29,223 bases of DNA, taken from positions 1-29,223 of the forward strand of contig JACQKR010000059.1 in the NCBI GenBank assembly GCA_016204425.1, in the 5' to 3' direction. The notes beneath the pieces are model-generated. The model made no database searches, was not told the origin of the DNA, and saw only the letters and a list, made by a program, of their open reading frames with translations. The position numbers and the translations under genes are program-made. Each line of letters starts with the position of its first letter. Positions within the stretch are counted from its first letter, which is position 1. Shown piece after piece: positions 22,453 to 29,223 of the stretch. The stretch comes from Candidatus Levyibacteriota bacterium. GTDB taxonomy: Bacteria; Patescibacteriota; Microgenomatia; Levybacterales; UBA12049.

Positions 22453-23451
22453 ATGAATGATCCTCAGCAGAACGATGGGGTGCTGCAAGAAAATGTTGAT
22501 AACCTTTCACCTGAGGGAGGACCTACACTAGCGCAGAGGGGCATTTCAGAGTCTTTTCTTGCGGGTCCTGCCCGACAAAACAGATTAGAGAGAAAAGTCT
22601 CTCGTCTCTCAGAAAGAGAGTTAGCTGAAGCTCGCCAACGAGCTACACAAAATCAGTATGCTACCCGAGATAAGGAGATAAGAGAACGACTTATCAGACA
22701 AGCACAAGATGAAATACGACTTTCCCAGATCAGACAAGAACTGCAAGAAGAAATGCAGGCAAATACTCCCTTGTATGCCAAAGGCACAGGTAATCTTGTG
22801 AAAGGCGTTGCTAAGCATGCAGGTACATGGACTCAAGAAAGAATAGGAAGTTTGCGTCCGACAAGACTGATAAAAAATGCTGTCAGAGCAGGGTTGCCCA
22901 TTGGAAAATCTTTACCTTACGTGACAGGGGAAATTGTCGGAGTGGCGGCAAGCACTGAGATACCACATTGGGCCATCGCAGCTATCGGACCGACGTTTTT
23001 AGCTGGACAAGCTATTAACGGACTAAGAAATATAAGAGAAATCCGAGAAATGGTAAGCAAAGCAAATACTCCTGAGGAACTAGAACAACTATTGCTGGAT
23101 CAAATAAGAGAACGCGAACAAGCATATCCCAAAGTCTCTCAAAAAACAAAAGAGTTCTTGGCGGGAACAGTCGTAGGCGTTGTGATGGGTGGCGGATTGC
23201 AAGCAGGAATAAGCGCAGCAACAGACACTACGGAATTTGCAATGAAATATGGCGAAACGGTAGCAAAATTAGCAAGAGCGTACGGGGATGATGTAGCAAA
23301 ATATGTTATAGAGAATAGTCCTGAATTCATAAAGGAGTATGGGCCCGCGGCTGCTTATTTAACTGGAAAAGGAGTGGTTCATTCTGTTGATAGTGCTGCT
23401 CTAAGAGCAACAATGGCATTTACCCGAAAAGCCAAGGAAGAAGAAGCATAA
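22453..23451 (+). CDS. Hypothetical protein with basic coiled-coil N-terminus and hydrophobic glycine-rich core
   Basis: 332 residues, not recognised. Residues ~40-115 are highly charged and helical (ERKVSRLSERELAEARQRAT, RLIRQAQDEIRLSQIRQELQEEM). The middle has two hydrophobic, Gly/Ala-rich stretches (about 155-195, YVTGEIVGVAAS...WAIAAIGPTFLAGQAI; and about 237-260, FLAGTVVGVVMGGGLQAGISAA), separated by a charged helix. The C-terminus is helical and ends in KAKEEEA. No signal peptide is evident. A Shine-Dalgarno-like GGAG (22444-22447) lies 5 nt before the ATG. The next gene follows after 10 nt, so the two are probably co-expressed. Confidence 0.75.
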   Translation: MNDPQQNDGVLQENVDNLSPEGGPTLAQRGISESFLAGPARQNRLERKVSRLSERELAEARQRATQNQYATRDKEIRERLIRQAQDEIRLSQIRQELQEEMQANTPLYAKGTGNLVKGVAKHAGTWTQERIGSLRPTRLIKNAVRAGLPIGKSLPYVTGEIVGVAASTEIPHWAIAAIGPTFLAGQAINGLRNIREIREMVSKANTPEELEQLLLDQIREREQAYPKVSQKTKEFLAGTVVGVVMGGGLQAGISAATDTTEFAMKYGETVAKLARAYGDDVAKYVIENSPEFIKEYGPAAAYLTGKGVVHSVDSAALRATMAFTRKAKEEEA

Positions 23452-23461
23452 ATCCAAGCCT

Positions 23462-23776
23462 ATGCAACCTGCCTTACAGGATATTACTAAATTGCTAAGA
23501 GAGAAAGGTTTTAGCGATCAACAAGTAGCTCTTTTTACTGAGCAACTTATGAAAATAACTTTTGCCCAACTGTATATGCAGGCAATGACAACTTTTTCAG
23601 ATGAGGATATACAGATCATAGAAAATATAGCAATCGATAAAGAAGCACATACAAAGATAAAAGAACTCTACAAGGAGCGTACTGGCCGTGATCCTGATGA
23701 AGAGATGCAAATGTATGTTAAAGGACTAGCTCAAAGAATTCATCAAGCAGTCGAAGAAGAACAGAAAACATCATAA
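23462..23776 (+). CDS. Hypothetical small helical acidic protein
   Basis: 104 residues, predicted all-helical and acidic: LQDITKLLREKGFSDQQVALFTEQLMKITFAQLYMQAMTTFSDEDIQIIENIA, then KELYKERTGRDPDEEMQMYVKGLAQRIHQAVEEEQ. The pattern of a short LxxxLLREKGFSDQQ helix followed by a helix ending in SDEDIQIIE recalls small CPR proteins of the DUF5663 kind, but I am not confident of that assignment. No cysteines, signal or membrane helix. It lies between the 332-residue protein and the Tat metallopeptidase gene. Confidence 0.7.
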   Translation: MQPALQDITKLLREKGFSDQQVALFTEQLMKITFAQLYMQAMTTFSDEDIQIIENIAIDKEAHTKIKELYKERTGRDPDEEMQMYVKGLAQRIHQAVEEEQKTS

Positions 23777-23886
23777 CCCCAATCTTCCTCATAAAAACAA
23801 TAAGACCTACTGTCAGTATAAAACACCATTACAAGTCGTGTTAGAATATCTAAAAGAGAAAGGAGAGCAACCGTCCTCTATCTAGG

Positions 23887-25224
23887 GTGCCAGGACAGCG
23901 ATTTGAAAATATCTATACAATGGGTTACTATATGCTCATGCAAGAGCCACAGCCCGGAAAAGAACCAGTAAGACTCTCTCGACGAACACTACTAAAAGGA
24001 GCACTTGCAGCAGGCGCTGCGGCTGTGACACACGGTTTTCCTCTATCACCCGCCGAAGCAACAAGTACGATAGCTACACCTGAGGCAGAGCCAGCAGGAA
24101 ATTACAAAGTTATGGCAGTGCTTCTTGATATTAACGAGCGAGGAAATGGAGAAAGAACCCCTGATGAAATAAAAGAATACTTATCAGGTAGTGGTGACGA
24201 GCTTCATCCTCAAGAAGATTCACCTCTGGAAGCGAAAATCAATCCACGTCTCCCTTCCGTTGCGGAATTTTATAAAACAGTTACACGAGGAAAATTACAT
24301 ATGTCTTTTGACATGAAACAGTATCGTGCTTCAATGCCTCCCGATAAGGATTGTTCTTCTGTTGGAGAAGCAGAAGATGTTGCACGTCCGCTTCTTGAAA
24401 AAGATGGTATACCGAAAGATGCGTACGACAGCTACTTGTTTATTACTGATCAACCAATTGTTCCTTCGTGTGGCATGGGAGGTGTCACCAACTCTGATGC
24501 GCCGCATGACTATGTCTTCTTTGATGGCGCTTTAAATGTTCACCCGTGGTCTGCTGCACATGAACTTGGTCATCGCCAAGGGCTTGACCACGCTCGTGCA
24601 TTAAATATCCAGGGAGGATATAGCTTTGAGGGTCCGGATACTGTTGGTGGTGAAAAATGGAAAGAATACGGCGATGAATACGATATTATGGGAGAGGATG
24701 GCTATATGCGTTGGGGTTTTAATGTTATCAATAAGATAAAATTTGGCCTGGTTAAAGAAGAACAAATAAAAGAAATTACTGAACCTGGGTTATATGAAAT
24801 AGATGGCAACCCCGATGGAGAAACACTCGCGTTACGGATTCGAACTCCAAAAACTGATGAGAGTGATTCTGCCTACTATATATCTTACCCTACGCCGTTA
24901 AAATATGAGGGAGATGACCCTACTTTGTATGAACAATTGAAAGAAGAAAAACAACAGGTCCAAGCTCACTACTGGTATCGCCATCCACTTGATACTGACC
25001 CAGATGGGGGTAGGTCTCTCCAGGTTGCCCATGGATTACCTCGTTCAGCTCAATATTACTTACTCGCAGACCGTATGAATGGGATTTATGTCGCTTATAT
25101 CTCAAAAGACGTAGCGAGACAAACATATGGAGATACTGATAAGGCGTATATTCAAGTTGATTTTAAACCTGTAGAAGGTGTTGAGGGAACTCCGTATAGT
25201 ACGCCTACCCCCAGTACTCAATAA
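23887..25224 (+). CDS. Tat-signal, gametolysin (M11)-like zinc metallopeptidase
   Basis: Up to 445 residues. The start is uncertain: GTG at 23887, or ATG at 23920, 23932 or 23938; the later ones leave a normal signal n-region. The signal has a twin-arginine motif, LSRRTLLKGALAAGAAAV, ending near SPAEATS. The catalytic motif HELGHRQGLDHA (HExxHxxGxxH, about residue 225 from the GTG) is followed by EYGDEYDIMGEDGYMRWGFNVINKIKFGLV, the YGD..D.MG turn and K..LG-like segment seen in peptidase M11. A beta-rich C-terminal part (LYEIDGNPDGETLALRI) follows. It should be an exported, zinc-dependent protease. No TatABC genes are in the window. Confidence 0.83.
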   Translation: MPGQRFENIYTMGYYMLMQEPQPGKEPVRLSRRTLLKGALAAGAAAVTHGFPLSPAEATSTIATPEAEPAGNYKVMAVLLDINERGNGERTPDEIKEYLSGSGDELHPQEDSPLEAKINPRLPSVAEFYKTVTRGKLHMSFDMKQYRASMPPDKDCSSVGEAEDVARPLLEKDGIPKDAYDSYLFITDQPIVPSCGMGGVTNSDAPHDYVFFDGALNVHPWSAAHELGHRQGLDHARALNIQGGYSFEGPDTVGGEKWKEYGDEYDIMGEDGYMRWGFNVINKIKFGLVKEEQIKEITEPGLYEIDGNPDGETLALRIRTPKTDESDSAYYISYPTPLKYEGDDPTLYEQLKEEKQQVQAHYWYRHPLDTDPDGGRSLQVAHGLPRSAQYYLLADRMNGIYVAYISKDVARQTYGDTDKAYIQVDFKPVEGVEGTPYSTPTPSTQ

Positions 25225-25225
25225 A

Positions 25226-26503
25226 TTAAAGCGAAGAATGCTCGGGGGAGACGGCGCGGAATTCACGGATTGCCGTTACTTTTATCTCGCCCGGCACGGC
25301 AAGTGTCCGGCTTGCTTCTTCCTGGATTTTTTTCGCTATGATAATCGTCTGACTGTCATCGAGTTTGCCTGGATTGATAATGACTCGGAGTTCCCGTCCT
25401 GCTTCAAACGCATATGCATCTTCAACGCCTTCATACCGCTTGGCGATTTCTTCCATATCCTTGAGCCGCTTTACATAATTTTCAAAATCCTCATATCGTG
25501 CACCGGGACGTGCGCCACTGGATGCATCGGCGATATAGACAATGACTGATTCGATTGATGAGAATGGCTTGTCTTCATGGTGTTCTGCAACCGCGTTAAT
25601 TACCGCTTCCGGAAAGTTGTATCGCTTCAGCAAATCAACTCCAAGCTTCACATGGCTCCCGTCCCCTTCAAGAACTTTTCCGATATCGTGGAAGAGACAT
25701 CCAAGACGAACGATATTGACATCTGCACCAATCTCCTGGGCAAGATGGATGCCGATTTTTGTTTCCTCAAGCGTATGGACAACGAGATTCTGTCCAAATG
25801 ATGTTCGAAACTTAAATCGCCCTAAAAGGGTATAAAGGTCAGATGATTGCAAGTTGAAAACGCCGACTTCTGCCGCCAGCTTCTCGCCTTCCTCAAACAT
25901 AATTTTTTCTACTTCATTTTTCGTCTGCTCAACAATTTCCTCAATTCTGAATGGTTGAATTCTTGTGTCCTTGAGTAATTTTTCAAGTGCCCGCCGTGCA
26001 ACTTCGCGACGCACCTGATCAAACGACGAAAGCCTGATGACACCTTCTTCATCCAAATCGACATCAACACCGGTTGCTTGTTCAAACGCCCGGATATTCC
26101 GGCCTTCTTTTCCGATAATCCGTCCTTTCATTTCTTCATCAGGAATCTTAATAGCCGAAACTGTATATTCTGCGATGTAATTGAGTGAACCATGGCGGAT
26201 AGCATCGAGAAAAATTTCCTGTGATTTTTTATCTGCTATTTTTTTTGCTTCTTCTTCGCGTTCTTTGATGATTTTGGCGATCATTTGAGAGGAGCGGGCT
26301 TCTGTTTCTTTGAGGAGTTCTGCGCGTGCTTCTTCTTCAGTGAGACCTGCTGCTTTTTCAATTTTTCTTACGTATTCGTCTGTTTTCCGCTTGAGATCTT
26401 CTTTTTCTTTTTCAATCTGTGCTTGTTTTTCTTCAATTTTTTCCTGTTTTTCAAGAAGTTTTTTCTCAAGAACAAGTAAATCGTTTTGCTGTGTATCTGC
26501 CAT
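25226..26503 (-). CDS. rny: Ribonuclease Y, lacking the usual membrane anchor
   Basis: Endoribonuclease that starts mRNA decay. About 425 residues from MADTQQND. It begins directly with a charged coiled coil (~10-110, LEKKLLEKQEKIEEKQAQIEKEKEDL), then the KH domain (GRIIGKEGRNIRAFEQATGVDVDLDE, ~135-160) and the HD domain (LGCLFHDIGKVLEGDGSHVKLG, AVAEHHED, IVYIADASSGARPGARYEDF), ending in ALVPGEIKVTAIREF-like sequence. Typical RNase Y is about 510-520 residues with an N-terminal transmembrane helix; none is present here, and no in-frame or frameshifted upstream helix is seen. It converges on the metallopeptidase gene with a 1-nt gap and lies 113 bp after recX on the same strand. Confidence 0.92.
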   Translation of the reverse strand: MADTQQNDLLVLEKKLLEKQEKIEEKQAQIEKEKEDLKRKTDEYVRKIEKAAGLTEEEARAELLKETEARSSQMIAKIIKEREEEAKKIADKKSQEIFLDAIRHGSLNYIAEYTVSAIKIPDEEMKGRIIGKEGRNIRAFEQATGVDVDLDEEGVIRLSSFDQVRREVARRALEKLLKDTRIQPFRIEEIVEQTKNEVEKIMFEEGEKLAAEVGVFNLQSSDLYTLLGRFKFRTSFGQNLVVHTLEETKIGIHLAQEIGADVNIVRLGCLFHDIGKVLEGDGSHVKLGVDLLKRYNFPEAVINAVAEHHEDKPFSSIESVIVYIADASSGARPGARYEDFENYVKRLKDMEEIAKRYEGVEDAYAFEAGRELRVIINPGKLDDSQTIIIAKKIQEEASRTLAVPGEIKVTAIREFRAVSPEHSSL

Positions 26504-26616
26504 AGATGTTTTATGAAGCAATAGAGAGAGGGACGGGCGCTTTCGCGCTTTGCTATCTTACAATTGAAACCGATCGTGGTAAGAAATGCAATCGTCTCAT
26601 ATCTTTGACAATGTCC

Positions 26617-27120
26617 CTATTGCCACTTGGAGGTATTATACTCTTCTTTCATACAATGGTCAATGCTGCGCTTGATCGTCTCCCAATCAAACCCACGCCT
26701 TGCAAGAAAACCGCCAAGCTTCTTATATACTTCATTCTTCGGTATTCCTTTATACCGTGGAAGTTGTTTCTTCACCAGTTTTTCGGCAAGAGTCGCATCG
26801 TCCTGTACCGGATGCTCATCATCCTCTTTTATTTGGAGAGACTCGTCAATGATTTCTTTTGCCACCCCTTTTTGCCGAAGTTCCAGCCTGATAATCCGCT
26901 CCGCCCGCATTTTAAACTGTTTCCTACTATTCACCCACCATTTCGCAAACTCATGATCATTGAGAAAATTCTGCCGTTGAAGTGTTGCGATAACCCGTTC
27001 AATGACTACGGAATCGTATTTTTTCTTTTTTAAAAGGTTATCGCGGACTTCTTTTTCAGATCGAGGCCTGAAGGAGAGAAATTTTATTGCTTTAACATAC
27101 GCCTCGTCATATGGATCCAT
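26617..27120 (-). CDS. recX: Regulatory protein RecX
   Basis: 167 residues with three-helix repeats: AIKFLSFRPRSEKEVRDNLLKKKKYDSVVIERVIATLQRQNFLNDHEFAKWWVNSRKQF, MRAERIIRLELRQKGVAKEIIDESL and the final YKKLGGFLARRGFDWETIKRSID. RecX binds RecA filaments and limits their activity. It follows recA after 57 bp, the usual arrangement. A perfect TATAAT (27132-27127) sits 6 nt before the ATG, so recX also seems to have its own leaderless promoter inside the recA-recX gap. Confidence 0.92.
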   Translation of the reverse strand: MDPYDEAYVKAIKFLSFRPRSEKEVRDNLLKKKKYDSVVIERVIATLQRQNFLNDHEFAKWWVNSRKQFKMRAERIIRLELRQKGVAKEIIDESLQIKEDDEHPVQDDATLAEKLVKKQLPRYKGIPKNEVYKKLGGFLARRGFDWETIKRSIDHCMKEEYNTSKWQ

Positions 27121-27126
27121 ACAGGT

Positions 27127-27132
27127 ATTATA
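27127..27132 (-). promoter_or_regulatory. -10 box giving a leaderless recX transcript
   Basis: TATAAT on the minus strand, followed by 6 nt and then the recX ATG at 27120. A start 7 nt after the box would fall on the A of the ATG. No clear -35. Confidence 0.5.
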
Positions 27133-27177
27133 AAAACTTGAGAAATTTTAAGGATGACTCATTGGAGAAACAAACGC

Positions 27178-28263
27178 TTATTTCGCTTCTGCTACTGATT
27201 CTTCAACACCCACTGCAACCGGCGTTCCTCCAGCCTTGCTTTTTGCCATGATTTCAACAACAATTTTCTTAGCAATTTCAGGATTTTCTTTGAGATATTC
27301 TATTGTGGCTACTTTTCCTTGTCCTATCATATCTCCCGCATATCGGAAAAATGCGCCTGATTTTTGAATGATTCCCATCTCAACGCCAACATCGAGAATA
27401 CCGCCTTCCCGGGAAATACCGTCCTGCAGAAGATCAAACTCGGCAAGACGGAACGGAACGGATACTTTGTTTTTGACGATTTTTGCACGATGTCGTGAAC
27501 CGATCACCCGGTCTCCTTCTTTGAGTGTCTCTATTTTTCTTACATCCATTCTGATGGTTGCATAGAACTTCAACGCGAGTCCTCCGGTTGTTGTCTCCGG
27601 GTTGCCGAACATCACGCCAATTTTTTGACGGAGTTGATTGGTGAAGATGAGAACAGTTTTTGATTTGGAGATAACACCTGTCAATTTTCGAAGCGCTTGT
27701 GACATAAGACGAGCTTGGAGTCCCATCATCGCATCTCCCATCTCCCCCTCGATTTCAGCCCGTGGCACCAAAGCTGCAACAGAATCAATCACCAAAACAT
27801 CGATTCCGCCACTTCGAACAAGACTCTCTGTAATCTCCAGCGCTTGCTCACCCGTATCGGGTTGTGAGATAAGAAGCTCATCAAGCTTGACACCGATTTT
27901 CTCCGCCCAGAGTGGATCAAGTGCGTGTTCTGCATCGATAAACGCAGCAACGCCGCCGTGCTTCTGCGCTTGGGCTATTGTTGAGAGACAAATTGTCGTT
28001 TTCCCTGATGCTTCAGGACCATAGATCTCAATGATCCTACCCCGGGGAAGACCGCCAACGCCGAGCGCTAAATCAACAGGGAGACATCCTGTAGATATCA
28101 CCGAAATATCAAGCTTTCCTCCTGCCTCGCCAAAACGCATGATCGAACCACGACCGTACTGCTTTTCAATTTGATCCATTGCAAGACGAATAGATTCAAG
28201 CTTTTGGGAAGATTCTGTTTGCCCATTGGGGACACTTTTTGGAGCTCCTGCCGTGCGCGCCAT
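27178..28263 (-). CDS. recA: Recombinase RecA
   Basis: 361 residues. Motifs: YGRGSIMRFGE, PEASGKTTICLSTIAQAQ (Walker A with GPEASGKT), AAFIDAEHALDP, LLISQPDTGEQALEI, VLVIDSVAALVPRAEIEGEMGD (Walker B), QARLMSQALRKLTG, FTNQLRQKIGVMFGNPETTTGGLALKFYATIRMDVR (loop L2), then the C-terminal domain. It forms filaments on single-stranded DNA for strand exchange and, where LexA is present, SOS induction. A short N-terminal extension (~25 residues, MARTAGAPKSVPNGQTESSQ) precedes the core. TATGAT lies 10 nt before the ATG; no SOS box of the E. coli type was recognised. First gene of recA-recX-rny. Confidence 0.97.
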   Translation of the reverse strand: MARTAGAPKSVPNGQTESSQKLESIRLAMDQIEKQYGRGSIMRFGEAGGKLDISVISTGCLPVDLALGVGGLPRGRIIEIYGPEASGKTTICLSTIAQAQKHGGVAAFIDAEHALDPLWAEKIGVKLDELLISQPDTGEQALEITESLVRSGGIDVLVIDSVAALVPRAEIEGEMGDAMMGLQARLMSQALRKLTGVISKSKTVLIFTNQLRQKIGVMFGNPETTTGGLALKFYATIRMDVRKIETLKEGDRVIGSRHRAKIVKNKVSVPFRLAEFDLLQDGISREGGILDVGVEMGIIQKSGAFFRYAGDMIGQGKVATIEYLKENPEIAKKIVVEIMAKSKAGGTPVAVGVEESVAEAK

Positions 28264-28297
28264 AAACAGTCAAATCATATAGGAGATTATGGTAAAA

Positions 28298-28321
28298 TAC
28301 AATAGATCGAAGCGCTACAAT
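28298..28321 (+). promoter_or_regulatory. Possible tRNA promoter (two TACAAT boxes)
   Basis: TACAAT at 28298-28303 and again at 28316-28321, upstream of the tRNA. Neither has a good -35. They lie in the divergent spacer between recA and the tRNA. Confidence 0.35.
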
Positions 28322-28345
28322 CTATATCAATTTTCGCCTTTTTTT

Positions 28346-28419
28346 CGGGGAGTAGCTCAGACAGGCAGAGCACTCGCATGGGGTGCGAGAGGTCGCTGGG
28401 GCGGAACCAGTCTCCCCGA
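28346..28419 (+). tRNA. tRNA-Pro(GGG) with non-canonical T-loop
   Basis: Full cloverleaf: acceptor CGGGGAG (28346-28352) / CTCCCCG (28412-28418) with discriminator A; D-arm GCTC...GAGC with G18G19; anticodon stem CTCGC (28373-28377) / GCGAG (28385-28389) with loop ATGGGGT, anticodon GGG at 28380-28382; T-stem GCTGG (28395-28399) / CCAGT (28407-28411). The CGG acceptor start and A73 fit bacterial proline tRNAs. CCA is not encoded. The T-loop reads GGCGGAA instead of the TTCRANY pattern, lacking T54, T55 and A58. It could be a functional variant or a damaged gene. Confidence 0.85.
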
Positions 28420-28422
28420 CAT

Positions 28423-29223
28423 ATGAAAATATTACCTGTCCAATGTTCATATTGTAAAAAAACTTTTTATCGCAGTACTAGAAGGTTTAACGAAGCAAGA
28501 AAATATCACTGGAATTCTTACTGTTCCTCAATATGCCTCACAAAAGCAAGAAACAAGCAAAAAATACTTGTTTGCGCAAATTGTTCAAAAATATTTAAGA
28601 GACAATTCTCTGATCTTAAGAAAAGCAATTCGTACTATTGTTCTCTTTCTTGCGCTGCAATAGTTAACAATACAAAATTTCCAAAACACCTTGGACTCAA
28701 AAAAACATGTGCTGTCTGTAAAAAAGTATTCGTTAGTCGCGAAAAATATTGTTCAGTAGCTTGTAAAAACAAAGATCAGATAATTCCCAAAGAGATTATT
28801 CTTAAAAGAATTCAACGTTTTTATAATGAGAAAGGACGAATTCCATTTAAGCAAGAATTTGCTCACGCGAGAGCAGCTCGTGTCCAGTTTGGAACCTGGA
28901 ACAATACTATTATTGCTGCAGGATTTACTCCAAATCCAGTAATGTTTGCTAAAAAGTTCACTGCCAATGATACACATAAGTGTGACTCTTTGGCGGAAAA
29001 AATCATTGATGATTGGTTATTTGCACGTAAAATAAAACACTTAAGATCAGCTCCTTATCCAGGCAATAAAGGTTTCACTGTAGACTTTGTGATCGATGAA
29101 TACTGGATTGAATTTTTTGGATTATATGGGGAACATAAAAGATATGACGAACTAAGAGAAATAAAGTTACAAATGATAAAGCAATACAATTTTAAATTTA
29201 TCGGGATCTACCCTTATCATCTC
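28423..29223 (+). CDS. Zinc-finger / restriction-fold nuclease-like protein, partial (runs off window end)
   Basis: Open from the ATG at 28423 to the window end (267 codons, no stop), beginning 3 nt after the tRNA. The N-terminal ~115 residues hold three treble-clef-like C-x2-C...C-x3-C units: C8/C11 with C34/C38, C51/C54 with C73/C77, and C96/C99 with C110/C114, each second half reading YCS-x2-C. Next is a helix-turn segment (FYNEKGRIPFKQEF, FGTWNNTIIAAGFTPNP) like those of DNA-binding HNH/homing endonucleases. The last part (AEKIIDDWL, VDFVIDEYWIEFFGL, then a K/Y-rich helix) follows the E...D-x(n)-E-x-F pattern of Vsr/DUF559-like restriction-fold nucleases. Selfish-element endonuclease is plausible; unproven. 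Confidence 0.7.
   Translation, partial: MKILPVQCSYCKKTFYRSTRRFNEARKYHWNSYCSSICLTKARNKQKILVCANCSKIFKRQFSDLKKSNSYYCSLSCAAIVNNTKFPKHLGLKKTCAVCKKVFVSREKYCSVACKNKDQIIPKEIILKRIQRFYNEKGRIPFKQEFAHARAARVQFGTWNNTIIAAGFTPNPVMFAKKFTANDTHKCDSLAEKIIDDWLFARKIKHLRSAPYPGNKGFTVDFVIDEYWIEFFGLYGEHKRYDELREIKLQMIKQYNFKFIGIYPYHL

Noticed and set aside
23777..23886. Frame ending in LEYLKEKGEQPSSI before the metallopeptidase gene
   Set aside because: It has no credible start and overlaps the end of the previous gene in another frame; probably chance.
26504..26616. A frameshifted membrane anchor upstream of RNase Y
   Set aside because: No frame in this stretch encodes a hydrophobic helix joined to the coiled coil; the interval holds only a short GC hairpin.
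28264..28345. SOS box upstream of recA
   Set aside because: No clear E. coli-type or Bacillus-type LexA site is visible; only a TATGAT -10 box.

Overview
The window looks like a chromosomal segment of a Patescibacteria (CPR) bacterium, most likely a Microgenomates-type lineage. This is inferred from protein content and was not checked by phylogeny. Pointers are moderate GC, short genes with ATGA overlaps, many single-pass anchored extracytoplasmic domains (VanW, DUF192, cupredoxin, solute-binding protein), an S23-like four-helix protein, a phosphoketolase, -10 boxes sitting directly in front of start codons, and small palindromic repeats that have entered coding sequences.

Layout. 71-7826 (minus): murB; a phosphoketolase with a CoA-binding-type C-terminal domain; greA with its own strong promoter and an attenuator-like leader; a PPAT-DUF359 fusion that looks like an archaeal-type bifunctional CoA synthase; a nucleotidyltransferase-fold protein; a membrane-anchored sugar-type solute-binding protein. 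7951-11591 (plus): VanW-family protein, HIGH-type cytidylyl/adenylyltransferase, DUF192 protein and tsaD. 11609-14990: SOD-like protein (minus), rmuC (plus), FAD/NAD oxidoreductase (minus), cupredoxin (plus) and a tiny Cys-rich protein (plus). 15024-17990: UvrD-type helicase with a C-terminal PD-(D/E)XK/Fe-S nuclease domain. 18213-18663: RNase P RNA with a near-consensus promoter, followed by an S23-like gene flanked by 12-bp inverted repeats. 19105-21658 (minus): ABC-2 exporter operon. 21732-22004 (minus): HU. 22453-25224 (plus): two unknown proteins and a Tat-signal, M11-like metallopeptidase. 25226-28263 (minus): recA, recX and an anchorless RNase Y. 28346-28419: tRNA-Pro(GGG) with an aberrant T-loop, followed at once by a zinc-finger/nuclease-like gene that runs off the window end.

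Main points of interest. (1) CoA metabolism: an archaeal-type PPAT fused to a DUF359 (GTP-dependent dephospho-CoA kinase) domain lies about 600 bp from the start of a phosphoketolase that itself carries a CoA-binding-type domain. (2) A set of small palindromic elements occurs between genes and in frame inside tsaD, the oxidoreductase and the helicase, comparable in principle to Rickettsia palindromic elements; repeat-like hairpins also lie within the RNase P RNA. (3) An S23-like gene forms an inverted-repeat-bounded unit beside rnpB. (4) The tRNA-Pro has a non-canonical T-loop. (5) Several genes appear to be transcribed without leaders, while HU and the cupredoxin carry strong Shine-Dalgarno sequences. 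No CRISPR array, rRNA or transposase was seen.
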